A stretch of 8,716 nt of DNA from a bacterium (GCA_030018505.1 JASEHO010000062.1:1-8716); one strand, 5' to 3'. Shown: positions 1 to 6,212, numbered from the stretch's first letter. Numbers and translations are program-made. Notes: generated by a model not told the origin, from the letters alone.

Positions 1-15
1 GAAGAAGAGGAATAA
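1..15 (+). CDS. Possible 3' end of an upstream gene (partial)
   Basis: Frame 1 reads four acidic codons (Glu-Glu-Glu-Glu) and then TAA at 13-15. This could be the C-terminal tail of a gene lying mostly to the left of the window. Tungstate importers are usually encoded as binding protein, permease, ATPase, so a TupA-like periplasmic protein is the natural expectation there, but nothing in these five codons identifies it. Frame 2 also stays open until about position 80, so the frame choice is uncertain. Confidence 0.22.
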   Translation, partial: EEEE

Positions 16-23
16 TCTTAAAA

Positions 24-51
24 TGCTAATTGCTAATTTTACATTTTACAT
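24..51. repeat. Heptamer tandem repeats in the spacer before the permease gene
   Basis: Two different 7-bp units are each duplicated back to back and in the same phase: TGCTAAT at 24-30 and 31-37, then TTTACAT at 38-44 and 45-51. The sequence then runs on without exact repetition into the permease start at 95. No convincing promoter or Shine-Dalgarno sequence was seen in 1-94. Similar 7-bp periodicity with different units occurs in two other spacers of this window. Confidence 0.6.
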
Positions 52-94
52 TGAACTTTACCCTTTACTTCATAATGGCTAAAGTGTTACCAGA

Positions 95-793
95 ATGAAT
101 ATCATTGTTGAAGGTATCGGCAAGGCATTTTCCCTCCTTTTTATGCTTGATAAAGAGGTCTTTGCTATCACCTGGCTATCCTTAAAGGTATCAGGGATAG
201 CTACATTTATAAGTCTTTTTGTCGGCATTTCTGTGGGGACGATAGTCTCTCTGACAAGGTTTCCTGGACGAAAACTGATAATTAGCCTAATCAATATGGG
301 CATGGGCTTGCCACCTGTAGTCGTCGGACTTTTTGTTATGATCCTTTTTTGGCGTAATGGGCCACTCGGATTTACGGAGATACTTTATACCCCGATGGCT
401 ATGATTATTGCCCAAGCAGTCATAGCCACGCCTATTGTTACAGGCATCAGTTTAGCGGCTATGCAGTCTCTTCCTAAAGATTTACCCTTGCAGATCCTGA
501 CATTAGGGGCAACACGCTTGCAGATGATCTGGATCTTATTAAGAGAGGCTCGATTACCTCTGTTGGCGGCTGTTATGGCTGGTTTTGGTGGCGTGATCTC
601 TGAGGTGGGAGCCTCAATCATGGTTGGCGGTAATATTAAGGGCTATTCCAGAGTCCTTACAACTGCCACAGTCATGGAAACAGGCCGTGGCAATTTTGAT
701 CTGGCCATTGCCTTAAGCATTATTCTGTTGTTATTGGTATTTATGGTAAATTTCATTCTCACTTGCATTCAACAGCATGAGAGACCAAGATGA
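95..793 (+). CDS. tupB: Tungstate-type ABC transporter permease (TupB-like)
   Basis: Inner-membrane channel subunit of an oxyanion importer, 232 aa, which is full length for the TupB group. Hydrophobic segments lie near residues 22-53, 61-86, 101-124, 152-172 and 203-225. The EAA-type cytoplasmic loop that docks on the ATPase is seen as EARLPLLAAVMAGFG near 151-165. The stretch that follows, EVGASIMVGGNIKGYSRVLTT at about 170-190 and then METGRGNFDLA, is the hallmark I associate with tungstate permeases, as is GLPPVVVGL near 71. ATG 95 opens directly into the conserved N-terminus, although no good Shine-Dalgarno is visible. The stop overlaps the start of the ATPase gene by 4 nt (ATGA), which implies translational coupling. 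Specificity for tungstate rather than molybdate is inferred from family resemblance, not shown. Confidence 0.86.
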   Translation: MNIIVEGIGKAFSLLFMLDKEVFAITWLSLKVSGIATFISLFVGISVGTIVSLTRFPGRKLIISLINMGMGLPPVVVGLFVMILFWRNGPLGFTEILYTPMAMIIAQAVIATPIVTGISLAAMQSLPKDLPLQILTLGATRLQMIWILLREARLPLLAAVMAGFGGVISEVGASIMVGGNIKGYSRVLTTATVMETGRGNFDLAIALSIILLLLVFMVNFILTCIQQHERPR

Positions 794-1884
794 GTCTTAA
801 CGAGGCTATCCTGAAGGTTCAAAATGTAGAGGTTCTAAGGGGCGGCGTAAAAGTTCTTGATGTACCAAAACTGGCGATTATGAGGAATGAGATACTATCC
901 TTGATTGGTCCAAACGGCTCTGGGAAATCCACGCTCCTTTTGATGCTGGCAGGCCTTCAAAAGACTGAGTGTGGAAAGATATTTTTTGACGGACAGGATA
1001 TAAATGAAAAAACTGTTTCTTCTGATTATCGACGCAGGGTTACTATGGTCTTTCAGGATCCCTTGCTTTTTGATACAACGGTTTATGAAAATGTTGCCTC
1101 TGGATTAAAGATTCACGGCCTGAAAACAAGGGAGATTAGATTGAGGGTAGAAGAGCATTTGGAAAGGTTTGGTATTTTGCCTTTAATAAGGCGGTCTGCG
1201 CGCAAACTCTCTGGAGGTGAAGCCCAGCGTGTGAGTCTGGCACGCGCCTTTGCTCTAAAACCAGAGATAATTTTTTTGGATGAGCCCTTTTCTTCTCTGG
1301 ACAATCCAACAAAAGAGTTGCTTATATCAGATTTGGAGTGTATTTTGGGCAAGACAAAAACAACAGCTGTTTTAGCCACGCATGAGCAGTCAGAAGCCCT
1401 TCGTTTAGCAGACCGTCTGGGTGTGATAAAAAATGGTCGGATTGCACAAATTGGCACACCATCAGAGGTTATAAATTATCCTGTTGATGAGTTTGTAGCT
1501 TCGTTTGTTGGAACAGAGACAATTCTGATGGGTGAAGTGAAGGAAAAAGAGGTAGGTAGTTTCATTGTCTTCGTCAATGGCCATAAAATAGAGGTAGCAG
1601 GCGAGGCAAATCTCCAGGACAAGGTCATTCTTTGTATTCGTCCTGAAAATGTTACAGTAGCCAAAGGTATTGCTTCTACCAATACAAGCGCCAGAAACAA
1701 TTTTAGAGGGAGGATTAATAATATTAATCCTGCTGGAGTCGTCCATAAGTTGTATATCGATTGTGGATTCAGTTTAGTAGCCTTTGTGACGAATCATTCC
1801 TTAAAAGACCTTTTGTTAAAAATTGGCGATGAGGTTATGGTCTCTTTCAAAGCCACAGCTGTTCATGCTATCATAAAAAAGTAA
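790..1884 (+). CDS. tupC: Tungstate/molybdate-type ABC transporter ATP-binding protein with TOBE domain
   Basis: Cytoplasmic ATPase that powers the permease encoded just upstream; 364 aa. All ABC motifs are present: Walker A GPNGSGKST (40-48), Q-loop Gln89 in VFQDPLLF, signature LSGGEAQRVSLARA (140-153), Walker B IIFLDEP (160-166), D-loop SSLD (168-171) and H-loop His198. After about residue 245 the protein continues into an accessory region ending in a TOBE/Mop-like domain near 300-362 (NNFRGRI, then FKATAVHAI), the type that can bind molybdate or tungstate in related ATPases. The 4-nt overlap with the permease gene and the absence of a separate promoter indicate one operon. ModC is an alternative name, but the TupB-like partner favours TupC. 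Whether the TOBE domain senses substrate cannot be read from sequence. Confidence 0.85.
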   Translation: MSLNEAILKVQNVEVLRGGVKVLDVPKLAIMRNEILSLIGPNGSGKSTLLLMLAGLQKTECGKIFFDGQDINEKTVSSDYRRRVTMVFQDPLLFDTTVYENVASGLKIHGLKTREIRLRVEEHLERFGILPLIRRSARKLSGGEAQRVSLARAFALKPEIIFLDEPFSSLDNPTKELLISDLECILGKTKTTAVLATHEQSEALRLADRLGVIKNGRIAQIGTPSEVINYPVDEFVASFVGTETILMGEVKEKEVGSFIVFVNGHKIEVAGEANLQDKVILCIRPENVTVAKGIASTNTSARNNFRGRINNINPAGVVHKLYIDCGFSLVAFVTNHSLKDLLLKIGDEVMVSFKATAVHAIIKK

Positions 1885-1900
1885 CAGTTACACTTTTTCT
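1875..1900 (+). terminator. Weak terminator-like hairpin at the tupC stop
   Basis: An A6 run (1875-1880) is followed by GTAA-CAG-TTAC (1881-1891), two unpaired bases and T5 (1894-1898). The A and T tracts could extend the short stem around a 2-nt bulge. The structure overlaps the tupC stop codon and sits directly before the rpmH -35 box. The stem is only about 4 strong pairs, so termination here is uncertain. Confidence 0.3.
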
Positions 1901-1930
1901 TTGACAAACCCTATTCCTTCTGAGTAAAAT
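1901..1930 (+). promoter_or_regulatory. Sigma-70-type promoter of rpmH
   Basis: A perfect TTGACA -35 box (1901-1906), an 18-bp spacer and a TAAAAT -10 box (1925-1930) make this the best promoter match in the window. The rpmH ATG begins at 1937, 7 bp after the -10 box, where transcription would be expected to start. The predicted transcript therefore has essentially no 5' untranslated leader. It should drive rpmH, rnpA and yidD and possibly read on into mqnE-mqnC. Confidence 0.75.
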
Positions 1931-1936
1931 ATCTTT

Positions 1937-2071
1937 ATGAAAAGTACATATCAGCCGCATAATGTGAAAAGGGCAAGAAAATGTGGTTTTAGAAAAAGGA
2001 TGAGTTCAAAGTCAGGAAGGAAGATTCTCTCTGCCAGAAGAGAAAAAGGGAGGAAGCGCCTTGCTGAGTGA
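1937..2071 (+). CDS. rpmH: 50S ribosomal protein L34
   Basis: Very small basic protein of the large ribosomal subunit, 44 aa, the normal length for bacterial L34. The translation starts MKSTYQPHNVKRARKCGFRK and ends GRKRLAE. It carries the diagnostic TYQP near the N-terminus, the GFRxRM core (17-22), SGR (26-28), and the Arg/Lys-rich tail. The start is fixed by the family N-terminus. No Shine-Dalgarno precedes it, and the promoter's -10 box ends only 6 nt upstream, so translation is likely from a leaderless message. It is followed by rnpA in the classic rpmH-rnpA-yidD order, and its last 11 nt overlap the rnpA start. Confidence 0.95.
   Translation: MKSTYQPHNVKRARKCGFRKRMSSKSGRKILSARREKGRKRLAE
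2048..2053 (+). promoter_or_regulatory. Ribosome binding site for rnpA inside rpmH
   Basis: GGGAGG lies 7 nt before the TTG at 2061, within the coding sequence of rpmH. It supports the non-ATG, overlapping start of rnpA and suggests that rnpA translation is coupled to ribosomes finishing rpmH. Confidence 0.7.
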
Positions 2072-2396
2072 AAAGGGGCATTCAAAGAGTTATACCTTAA
2101 GAAAAAAGAGAGAGTTTGAGGAGTTATTTAAGAATGGAAAAAGAGTGGCAAGTCGTTTCTTTGCCACATTTTTTTTAGCAAAGGAAGAAAAGAGGATTGG
2201 CATAATTGTTTCAAAAAAAGTTTCCAAAAAAGCAGTAATAAGAAATAGGGTAAGAAGAAGGATACGCGAGATTTATCGCTTAAATAAAGAAGATATGCCG
2301 CAAGGATGGATAATGGTGATAGCCAGAAAAGAGATTACAGAGGCTGATTTTCCCAACCTGAAAAGGGCATTCCTTTCTTTGTCTAAAAGGATATGA
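2061..2396 (+). CDS. rnpA: Ribonuclease P protein component
   Basis: Small basic protein subunit of RNase P, which binds the catalytic RNA and helps mature the 5' ends of tRNAs. At 111 aa it is of normal length. The family signature RNRVRRRIREIYR occupies residues 61-73. The N-terminal KKREFEELFKNGKR (15-28) is the usual opening, and IGIIVSKKVSKKAV (46-59) precedes the signature. The start is TTG at 2061, overlapping rpmH by 11 nt; no in-frame ATG lies near the N-terminus and GGGAGG is well spaced. The stop overlaps the yidD start as ATGA. The gene contains several homopolymer runs (a T run around 2169-2176 and A6-A7 runs around 2213-2231), places where sequencing slips could occur, but the frame is intact. 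Confidence 0.93.
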   Translation: MLSEKGHSKSYTLRKKREFEELFKNGKRVASRFFATFFLAKEEKRIGIIVSKKVSKKAVIRNRVRRRIREIYRLNKEDMPQGWIMVIARKEITEADFPNLKRAFLSLSKRI

Positions 2397-2599
2397 TAAG
2401 ACTACTCCTCTTTGGAATAAGACTTTATCAAAGATTCATCTCACCGCTTTACCCAAGATCTTGCCGATTCTACCCCAGTTGTTCTGATTATGCATATCAA
2501 GCCATATCTAAGTATGGAAAAAGAGGGTTAAAAAAGGCTATAAAAAGGCTGCTCTCCTGCCATCCATTTCATTCCGGCGGAATAAATCAAGTCGATTAG
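2393..2599 (+). CDS. yidD: Membrane protein insertion efficiency factor YidD
   Basis: Small membrane-associated protein, 68 aa, that in other bacteria assists insertion of membrane proteins together with YidC. The family pattern is clear: LYQRFISPLYPRSCRFYPSC (11-30), then SDYAYQAISKYG and GLKKAIKRLLSCHPFHSGG (45-63). Conserved cysteines are at 24, 30 and 56. The C-terminus ends soon after the SGG motif, INQVD, replacing the common GG-DPVP ending. It is coupled to rnpA by a 4-nt overlap. In most genomes yidC follows directly; here a 60-nt gap leads to mqnE, so the ancestral gene order is broken right after this gene. Confidence 0.93.
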   Translation: MIRLLLFGIRLYQRFISPLYPRSCRFYPSCSDYAYQAISKYGKRGLKKAIKRLLSCHPFHSGGINQVD

Positions 2600-2659
2600 G
2601 CATTAAAAAGTTAGCCACTACAGTATCTTAGTCAAGAATGTGTTGCAGTTCGAGAAAAA

Positions 2660-3718
2660 ATGGTTGAGTTATCAGTTATCAAAGATAAGATATTGGCTGA
2701 TCAAAGGCTTTCTCGGGAAGAAGGACTGGCCTTAATGACCTCAAATGAGATCCTTGCCTTAGGAGAGCTGGCTGATATTGTCCGAAAAAGGAAGGTTTCC
2801 GACCATGCCTACTTTAACCTAAACCTTAATATCAACTATACGAATATCTGCATATCAAAGTGCCCATTGTGTGCCTTCTCAAAAGATTTAGATGATGGCT
2901 ATCTTCTCTCCTTAGAGGAGATAGAGCAAAAGGTTCATTATGGCTTAGACTTAGGAATAAAGGAATTTCATATAGTTGGTGGCTTGCATCCCAAACTCAA
3001 TCTTTCCTATTATGAAGAGATGCTACGAAGAATTAAGAAGATAAGTAGTAGCATCTTCCTACAGGCTTTTACAGCTACAGAGATAGACTATATCTCAAAG
3101 GCTTTCAGCTTAGAGGGGACATTAAAAAGGCTAAAAGAAGCGGGTTTAGATTCTATTCCTGGGGGTGGGGCAGAGATATTTAGCCAAAGGGTTCGCCAGA
3201 TTATCTCTCCAAATAAGATTAGTGGTAAAAGGTGGCTTGAGGTGATGGAGACTGCCCATAAGCTTGGCCTGGGGTCAAACGCTACTATGCTCTATGGACA
3301 TATAGAGACCGCAGAAGAAAGGGTGGATCATATTTTACAGCTTAGAGAGCTTCAGGATAGAACAGAAGGGTTTTTGGCATTTGTGCCTTTGGCTTTTCAT
3401 CCGCAGAATACAAACCTTTCATATTGCAAGGGTTCAAGTGCCGTTGATGATTTAAGGGTGTTTGCTGTCTCTCGGCTACTTTTAGATAACATTACGCATA
3501 TTAAGGGGCTGTGGATGTATCTGGGTGAAAAGCTCGTTGAGGTCGCCTTATCTTTTGGGGTGGATGATATAGGCGGAACAGGCTTTGAGGAGAAGATCGT
3601 TCATTCTGCAGGTGCTCAAACGCCATCTGAAATTTCTAAGACCAAGCTAACAAGGATTATCAAGAATGCAGGCAGGATTCCAATGGAGGTAAATAGTGCG
3701 TATCAAGCTAAAAACTAA
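2660..3718 (+). CDS. mqnE: Aminofutalosine synthase (radical SAM)
   Basis: Radical SAM enzyme of the futalosine route to menaquinone. It joins 3-[(1-carboxyvinyl)oxy]benzoate to S-adenosylmethionine to make aminofutalosine. The protein is 352 aa, near the family's usual length. The cluster-binding motif CxxxCxxC is C64-C68-C71 within TNICISKCPLCAF. Other family marks are IVGGLHP (105-111), QAFTATEI (135-142), PGGGAEIF (167-174), NATMLYGHIET (207-217), FVPLAFHPQNT (241-251) and LDNITHIKGLWMYLG. The C-terminal PxERDTLY signature of the family appears as PMEVNSAY, with the Arg and Asp replaced but the reading frame intact. The adjacent mqnC overlaps its 3' end by 23 nt if the GTG start is used. 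ATG 2660 has only a weak upstream purine stretch. No promoter was recognised in 2600-2659. Confidence 0.9.
   Translation: MVELSVIKDKILADQRLSREEGLALMTSNEILALGELADIVRKRKVSDHAYFNLNLNINYTNICISKCPLCAFSKDLDDGYLLSLEEIEQKVHYGLDLGIKEFHIVGGLHPKLNLSYYEEMLRRIKKISSSIFLQAFTATEIDYISKAFSLEGTLKRLKEAGLDSIPGGGAEIFSQRVRQIISPNKISGKRWLEVMETAHKLGLGSNATMLYGHIETAEERVDHILQLRELQDRTEGFLAFVPLAFHPQNTNLSYCKGSSAVDDLRVFAVSRLLLDNITHIKGLWMYLGEKLVEVALSFGVDDIGGTGFEEKIVHSAGAQTPSEISKTKLTRIIKNAGRIPMEVNSAYQAKN
3685..3690 (+). promoter_or_regulatory. Shine-Dalgarno for the upstream mqnC start
   Basis: GGAGGT lies inside the end of mqnE, 5 nt before GTG 3696. A second and longer match, AAGGAGG at 3732-3738, lies 8 nt before an in-frame TTG at 3747. 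The two sites make the mqnC start ambiguous. Confidence 0.5.
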
Positions 3719-4790
3719 AAGTGAAAAAAAGAAGGAGGCAGAGGTTTTGGAGAAGGCATATTCTGGACAGAGGCTTGATGCAGAAGAAGGCTTACTGCTC
3801 TTTGACCTTGACCTTATCTCTCTGGGTAAGATTGCTGATAAAAGGAGAAGGCTCTACCACCCAGAAGAGATAACAACCTTTATCATTAACCGCAATATAA
3901 CCTTTACAAACATCTGTGTTTTGAGATGCAAATTCTGTGCCTTTTCAGTTAGCAAGAAGTCAAAAACTGGCTATCTTTTGTCAAAGGATGAAATTATAAG
4001 AAAGGTAGAGGAATTGGTAAAGATTGGGGGAACCCAGGTGATGCTTCAAGGCGGCGTCAATCCGGAGCTATCCCTTGATTACTACTGCGACCTACTACGG
4101 AGCATCAAGGCTAAGTTTGATGTCTGGTTTCACAGTCTATCCCCTACTGAAATCTATTATCTCTCAAAAACATCTGGTTTGTCCATCAAAGATGTTTTGC
4201 TCAAGCTAAAAGAGGCAGGACTGGATTCCCTTCCAGGTGCTGCAGAAATCTTAGTTGACAGGGTAAGAAAGATAATTAGCCCTCATAAACTTATGACTGC
4301 GGAGTGGCTTACAGTGATGAGAGAGGCGCATTCAATCGGTATGAAGACTACAGCGACAATGACCTTTGGGATGATGGAGACAAAAAAAGAAAGAATTGAA
4401 CACCTCTTAAAGATTCGTGAGCTTGCCGACTCTACTCAAGGCTTTACAGCCTTCATTCCCTGGACATTCTCTCCAAAGAACACAAAATTTTCAAACCTTC
4501 CAGCCTCAGGAGGGGTTGATTATCTAAAAATGGTAGCTATCAGCCGAATAATGCTGGATAATATTCCCAATATTCAAGCAGGCTGGGTAACCGAAGGCCC
4601 TAAATTAGCCCAAATCTCCCTCTTTTTTGGGGCAAACGACCTTGGTGGCACCCTGATGGAAGAGGTAGTGATAGCCTCTACTGGCATATCCCATCAGATG
4701 TCAATCAACCAGGCAATAGAGCTGATAAAAGGAGCAGGCAAACAACCTTGCCAAAGAGACACAGGGTATAATATCATACAGCTATACTGA
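3696..4790 (+). CDS. mqnC: Cyclic dehypoxanthinyl futalosine synthase (radical SAM)
   Basis: Radical SAM enzyme that converts dehypoxanthinyl futalosine to its cyclic form, a later step of the same menaquinone pathway as the preceding gene; 364 aa from the GTG start. CxxxCxxC is C74-C78-C81 in TNICVLRCKFCAF. Family marks: MLQGGVNPEL (116-125), SPTEI (149-153), ATMTFGMMET (220-229), FTAFIPWTFSPKNT (250-263), IQAGWVTEGP (293-302), FGANDLGGT (311-319) and the terminal QRDTGY. The normally invariant PGGGAEIL is PGAAEIL here (180-186), one residue shorter. An alternative TTG start at 3747, with a better Shine-Dalgarno, would remove 17 Lys/Glu-rich residues that align with nothing in the family I recall and would leave 347 aa. 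CofH was considered, but the QGGVNP, FIPWTF and GAND motifs favour MqnC. Confidence 0.88.
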   Translation: MRIKLKTKSEKKKEAEVLEKAYSGQRLDAEEGLLLFDLDLISLGKIADKRRRLYHPEEITTFIINRNITFTNICVLRCKFCAFSVSKKSKTGYLLSKDEIIRKVEELVKIGGTQVMLQGGVNPELSLDYYCDLLRSIKAKFDVWFHSLSPTEIYYLSKTSGLSIKDVLLKLKEAGLDSLPGAAEILVDRVRKIISPHKLMTAEWLTVMREAHSIGMKTTATMTFGMMETKKERIEHLLKIRELADSTQGFTAFIPWTFSPKNTKFSNLPASGGVDYLKMVAISRIMLDNIPNIQAGWVTEGPKLAQISLFFGANDLGGTLMEEVVIASTGISHQMSINQAIELIKGAGKQPCQRDTGYNIIQLY

Positions 4791-4815
4791 GAATAAATCA
4801 GCCTTTCTAAATAAA
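4789..4815. repeat. Dispersed intergenic repeat, copy 1 (at the mqnC stop)
   Basis: An 18-bp word, GAGAATAAATCAGCCTTT, at 4789-4806 recurs exactly at 8560-8577. Including the following bases, 25 of 27 positions match 8560-8586. Shared words TACGG (4829-4833) and ATTTGA (4835-4840) reappear after different spacing in copy 2. The copy begins within the last bases of the mqnC stop codon and runs into the convergent spacer before the Fic gene. Confidence 0.7.
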
Positions 4816-4834
4816 CTAGGTAAACAGTTACGGC

Positions 4835-4863
4835 ATTTGAGCTTTGTCATTTGACATTTTTTT
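4835..4863 (+). terminator. Heptamer tract containing a small hairpin and T7, possible mqnC terminator
   Basis: The stretch divides into 7-bp units ATTTGAG, CTTTGTC, ATTTGAC (4835-4855), then ATTTTTT. Within it TGTCA-TT-TGACA (4845-4856) is a perfect inverted repeat followed by seven T residues (4857-4863), the layout of an intrinsic terminator for mqnE-mqnC. The stem is short and has low GC, so termination strength is doubtful. The rest of the convergent spacer to 4907 shows nothing else recognisable. Confidence 0.35.
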
Positions 4864-4907
4864 AGGTTTCCCCCAAAATTATGAGTAGTTACCCCAAGAG
4901 ACATATC

Positions 4908-6137
4908 TTATGCCTCCAATGCCTTAAAATGTAATTCGTAAATGTCCGTGCTTCTGCCTAACAAACCGGAAGAAGGAGGATATTTTAAAAGATTCTTCTT
5001 ATATAATTTTTTTAAATCCCGCCTTGCTGTCCTTTCACTTACATCCCTATACAAAACATTAAAAGGAGAAAGATTAAACATATCGGAAAGGGTAAAAGGC
5101 TTGAAATAATCCAATAACATAATCAAAAAATCGTGTTGTCGTTTGATTATCTCTTTTTCTTTCATAAGAAAGGCATAATAATCACGTAAGGTAAACTGGC
5201 GAATAAAAAAAGTAATCTTTTCCCTAATCCCATCTAACGAATCTATAACCCCCCTTAAAACAAGCTCTAAAAAAGGGGTTACATCATCCTCTTTATTTCT
5301 TCTTGACTTAGAGAATACCCAAAAATAGTCTTCAATATTTCTGTAGTAAAAATTTGAAAGCATTATTGGAACATATTTTATTCCTGCAAATTGCAATAAT
5401 ATAGTTTCAACAATCCTTGCGGTTCTGCCGTTACCATCGCCAAATGGGTGTATGAGTCCTAAATGATAATGAGCCAATGCTGCTCGCAATACAGGATCTA
5501 ATGCCCTAATCTCATCACTATTTATCCATTCTATAAATTCTTTCATAAGAAGTTTTATATCGTCAAAACATTTTGGTGGAGTATAAACACCACCATGTTC
5601 AACATCTCCAACCTTAACTATATGATTTCTATATTGCCCAGGCGTATTATGCGGATATTCTATATCCTTAGTAATGAGGCTATGGGTTTCTTTAACAATA
5701 TCTTCATTAAGCAGATATGTCTCATCATAAAATGGTTGGATCTTGATAAAATTATATACTGATTTAAGATTTTGTATCTCCTTTTCAGCCTGGTTTTTTC
5801 TATCTTTATCTGGCAGAGAAATAATTTGAGAAATTTCTTCTTCTGTTAAAGGATTACCCTCCAAAGCTGCTGTTCCAAAGATAGATTTTCGGATGAGTTC
5901 TTCTTTAATCTGTGCGGCTAAACCAGGCAATATTGGAAGCTCTGCTACTGTTTTATAAAGTATCTTTGCCTCAACAAGAAGAGGGTTTAATCTCTCATAA
6001 GAGAATTTTTGGCTAAATACAAACTGACCCGATTTAAAAGTCAAAACCTTTTTGACCATATTTTTGTCTATACTTTTGTCACGCTTAACTTCTTTATTTA
6101 CAGGCAATAGTATATATTCCTTTATAATTTTTGTCAA
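4908..6137 (-). CDS. Fic-domain protein (putative AMP transferase) with C-terminal winged-helix region
   Basis: Fic proteins usually transfer AMP from ATP to a hydroxyl side chain of a target protein. The catalytic motif HPFGDGNGRTAR (residues 230-241) is complete, including His230. An upstream inhibitory-helix motif of the (S/T)xxxE(G/N) type is seen as TAALEGN (89-95), with Glu93 expected to block ATP placement. This makes it a class II-type, self-inhibited Fic protein that would need no separate antitoxin. A flap region GQYRN to YTPP covers about 167-188. Residues 335-405 look like a winged-helix DNA-binding segment, with SERTARRDLKKLYKKNLLK (367-385) the likely recognition helix and wing. 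The longest frame starts at TTG 6137; ATG 6059 would give 383 aa. Neither has a clear Shine-Dalgarno. In six hand-counted 60-bp rows GC averages about one third, below the 40-50 percent in several neighbour rows. The target is unknown. Confidence 0.87.
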   Translation of the reverse strand: MTKIIKEYILLPVNKEVKRDKSIDKNMVKKVLTFKSGQFVFSQKFSYERLNPLLVEAKILYKTVAELPILPGLAAQIKEELIRKSIFGTAALEGNPLTEEEISQIISLPDKDRKNQAEKEIQNLKSVYNFIKIQPFYDETYLLNEDIVKETHSLITKDIEYPHNTPGQYRNHIVKVGDVEHGGVYTPPKCFDDIKLLMKEFIEWINSDEIRALDPVLRAALAHYHLGLIHPFGDGNGRTARIVETILLQFAGIKYVPIMLSNFYYRNIEDYFWVFSKSRRNKEDDVTPFLELVLRGVIDSLDGIREKITFFIRQFTLRDYYAFLMKEKEIIKRQHDFLIMLLDYFKPFTLSDMFNLSPFNVLYRDVSERTARRDLKKLYKKNLLKYPPSSGLLGRSTDIYELHFKALEA

Positions 6138-6147
6138 TGAATTTGTC
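6063..6147 (-). repeat. Two GACAAA-N6-GACAAA direct-repeat pairs at the Fic gene start
   Basis: Read on the minus strand, GACAAA occurs at 6147-6142 and 6135-6130, and again at 6080-6075 and 6068-6063. Each pair has exactly 12-bp spacing, and both are followed by AAT. One pair straddles the TTG start codon; the other ends directly before the alternative ATG at 6059. The paired arrangement looks like operator half-sites. Confidence 0.5.
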
Positions 6148-6184
6148 TAAATATTGGGTTCTTCTTTCGATTAGTAGTTATTAA

Positions 6185-6212
6185 AATATAAGACAAAAAT
6201 AGTTATAGACAA
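6185..6212 (-). promoter_or_regulatory. Candidate promoter for the Fic gene
   Basis: On the minus strand TTGTCT (6212-6207), a 16-bp spacer and TATATT (6190-6185) form a moderate sigma-70-like promoter. Transcription would start near 6178 and give a leader of about 40 nt before TTG 6137. The -35 box coincides with one GACAAA motif, and another motif sits next to the -10 box. Confidence 0.4.

Noticed and set aside
385..621. Antisense open frames inside tupB, tupC, trmD and rplS
   Set aside because: They lie opposite well-supported genes, show no family motifs and lack binding sites.
3696..4790. CofH (FO synthase subunit) for the second radical SAM gene
   Set aside because: MLQGGVNPEL, FIPWTF and FGANDLGGT match MqnC, the neighbour is MqnE, and no CofG partner is seen.
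4884..6180. AGTAGTTA occurs at 4884-4891 and 6173-6180 on either side of the Fic gene, like a target-site duplication
   Set aside because: An 8-bp match between two spacers of about 100 bp in AT-rich DNA is not rare, and no transposase or terminal inverted repeats are present.
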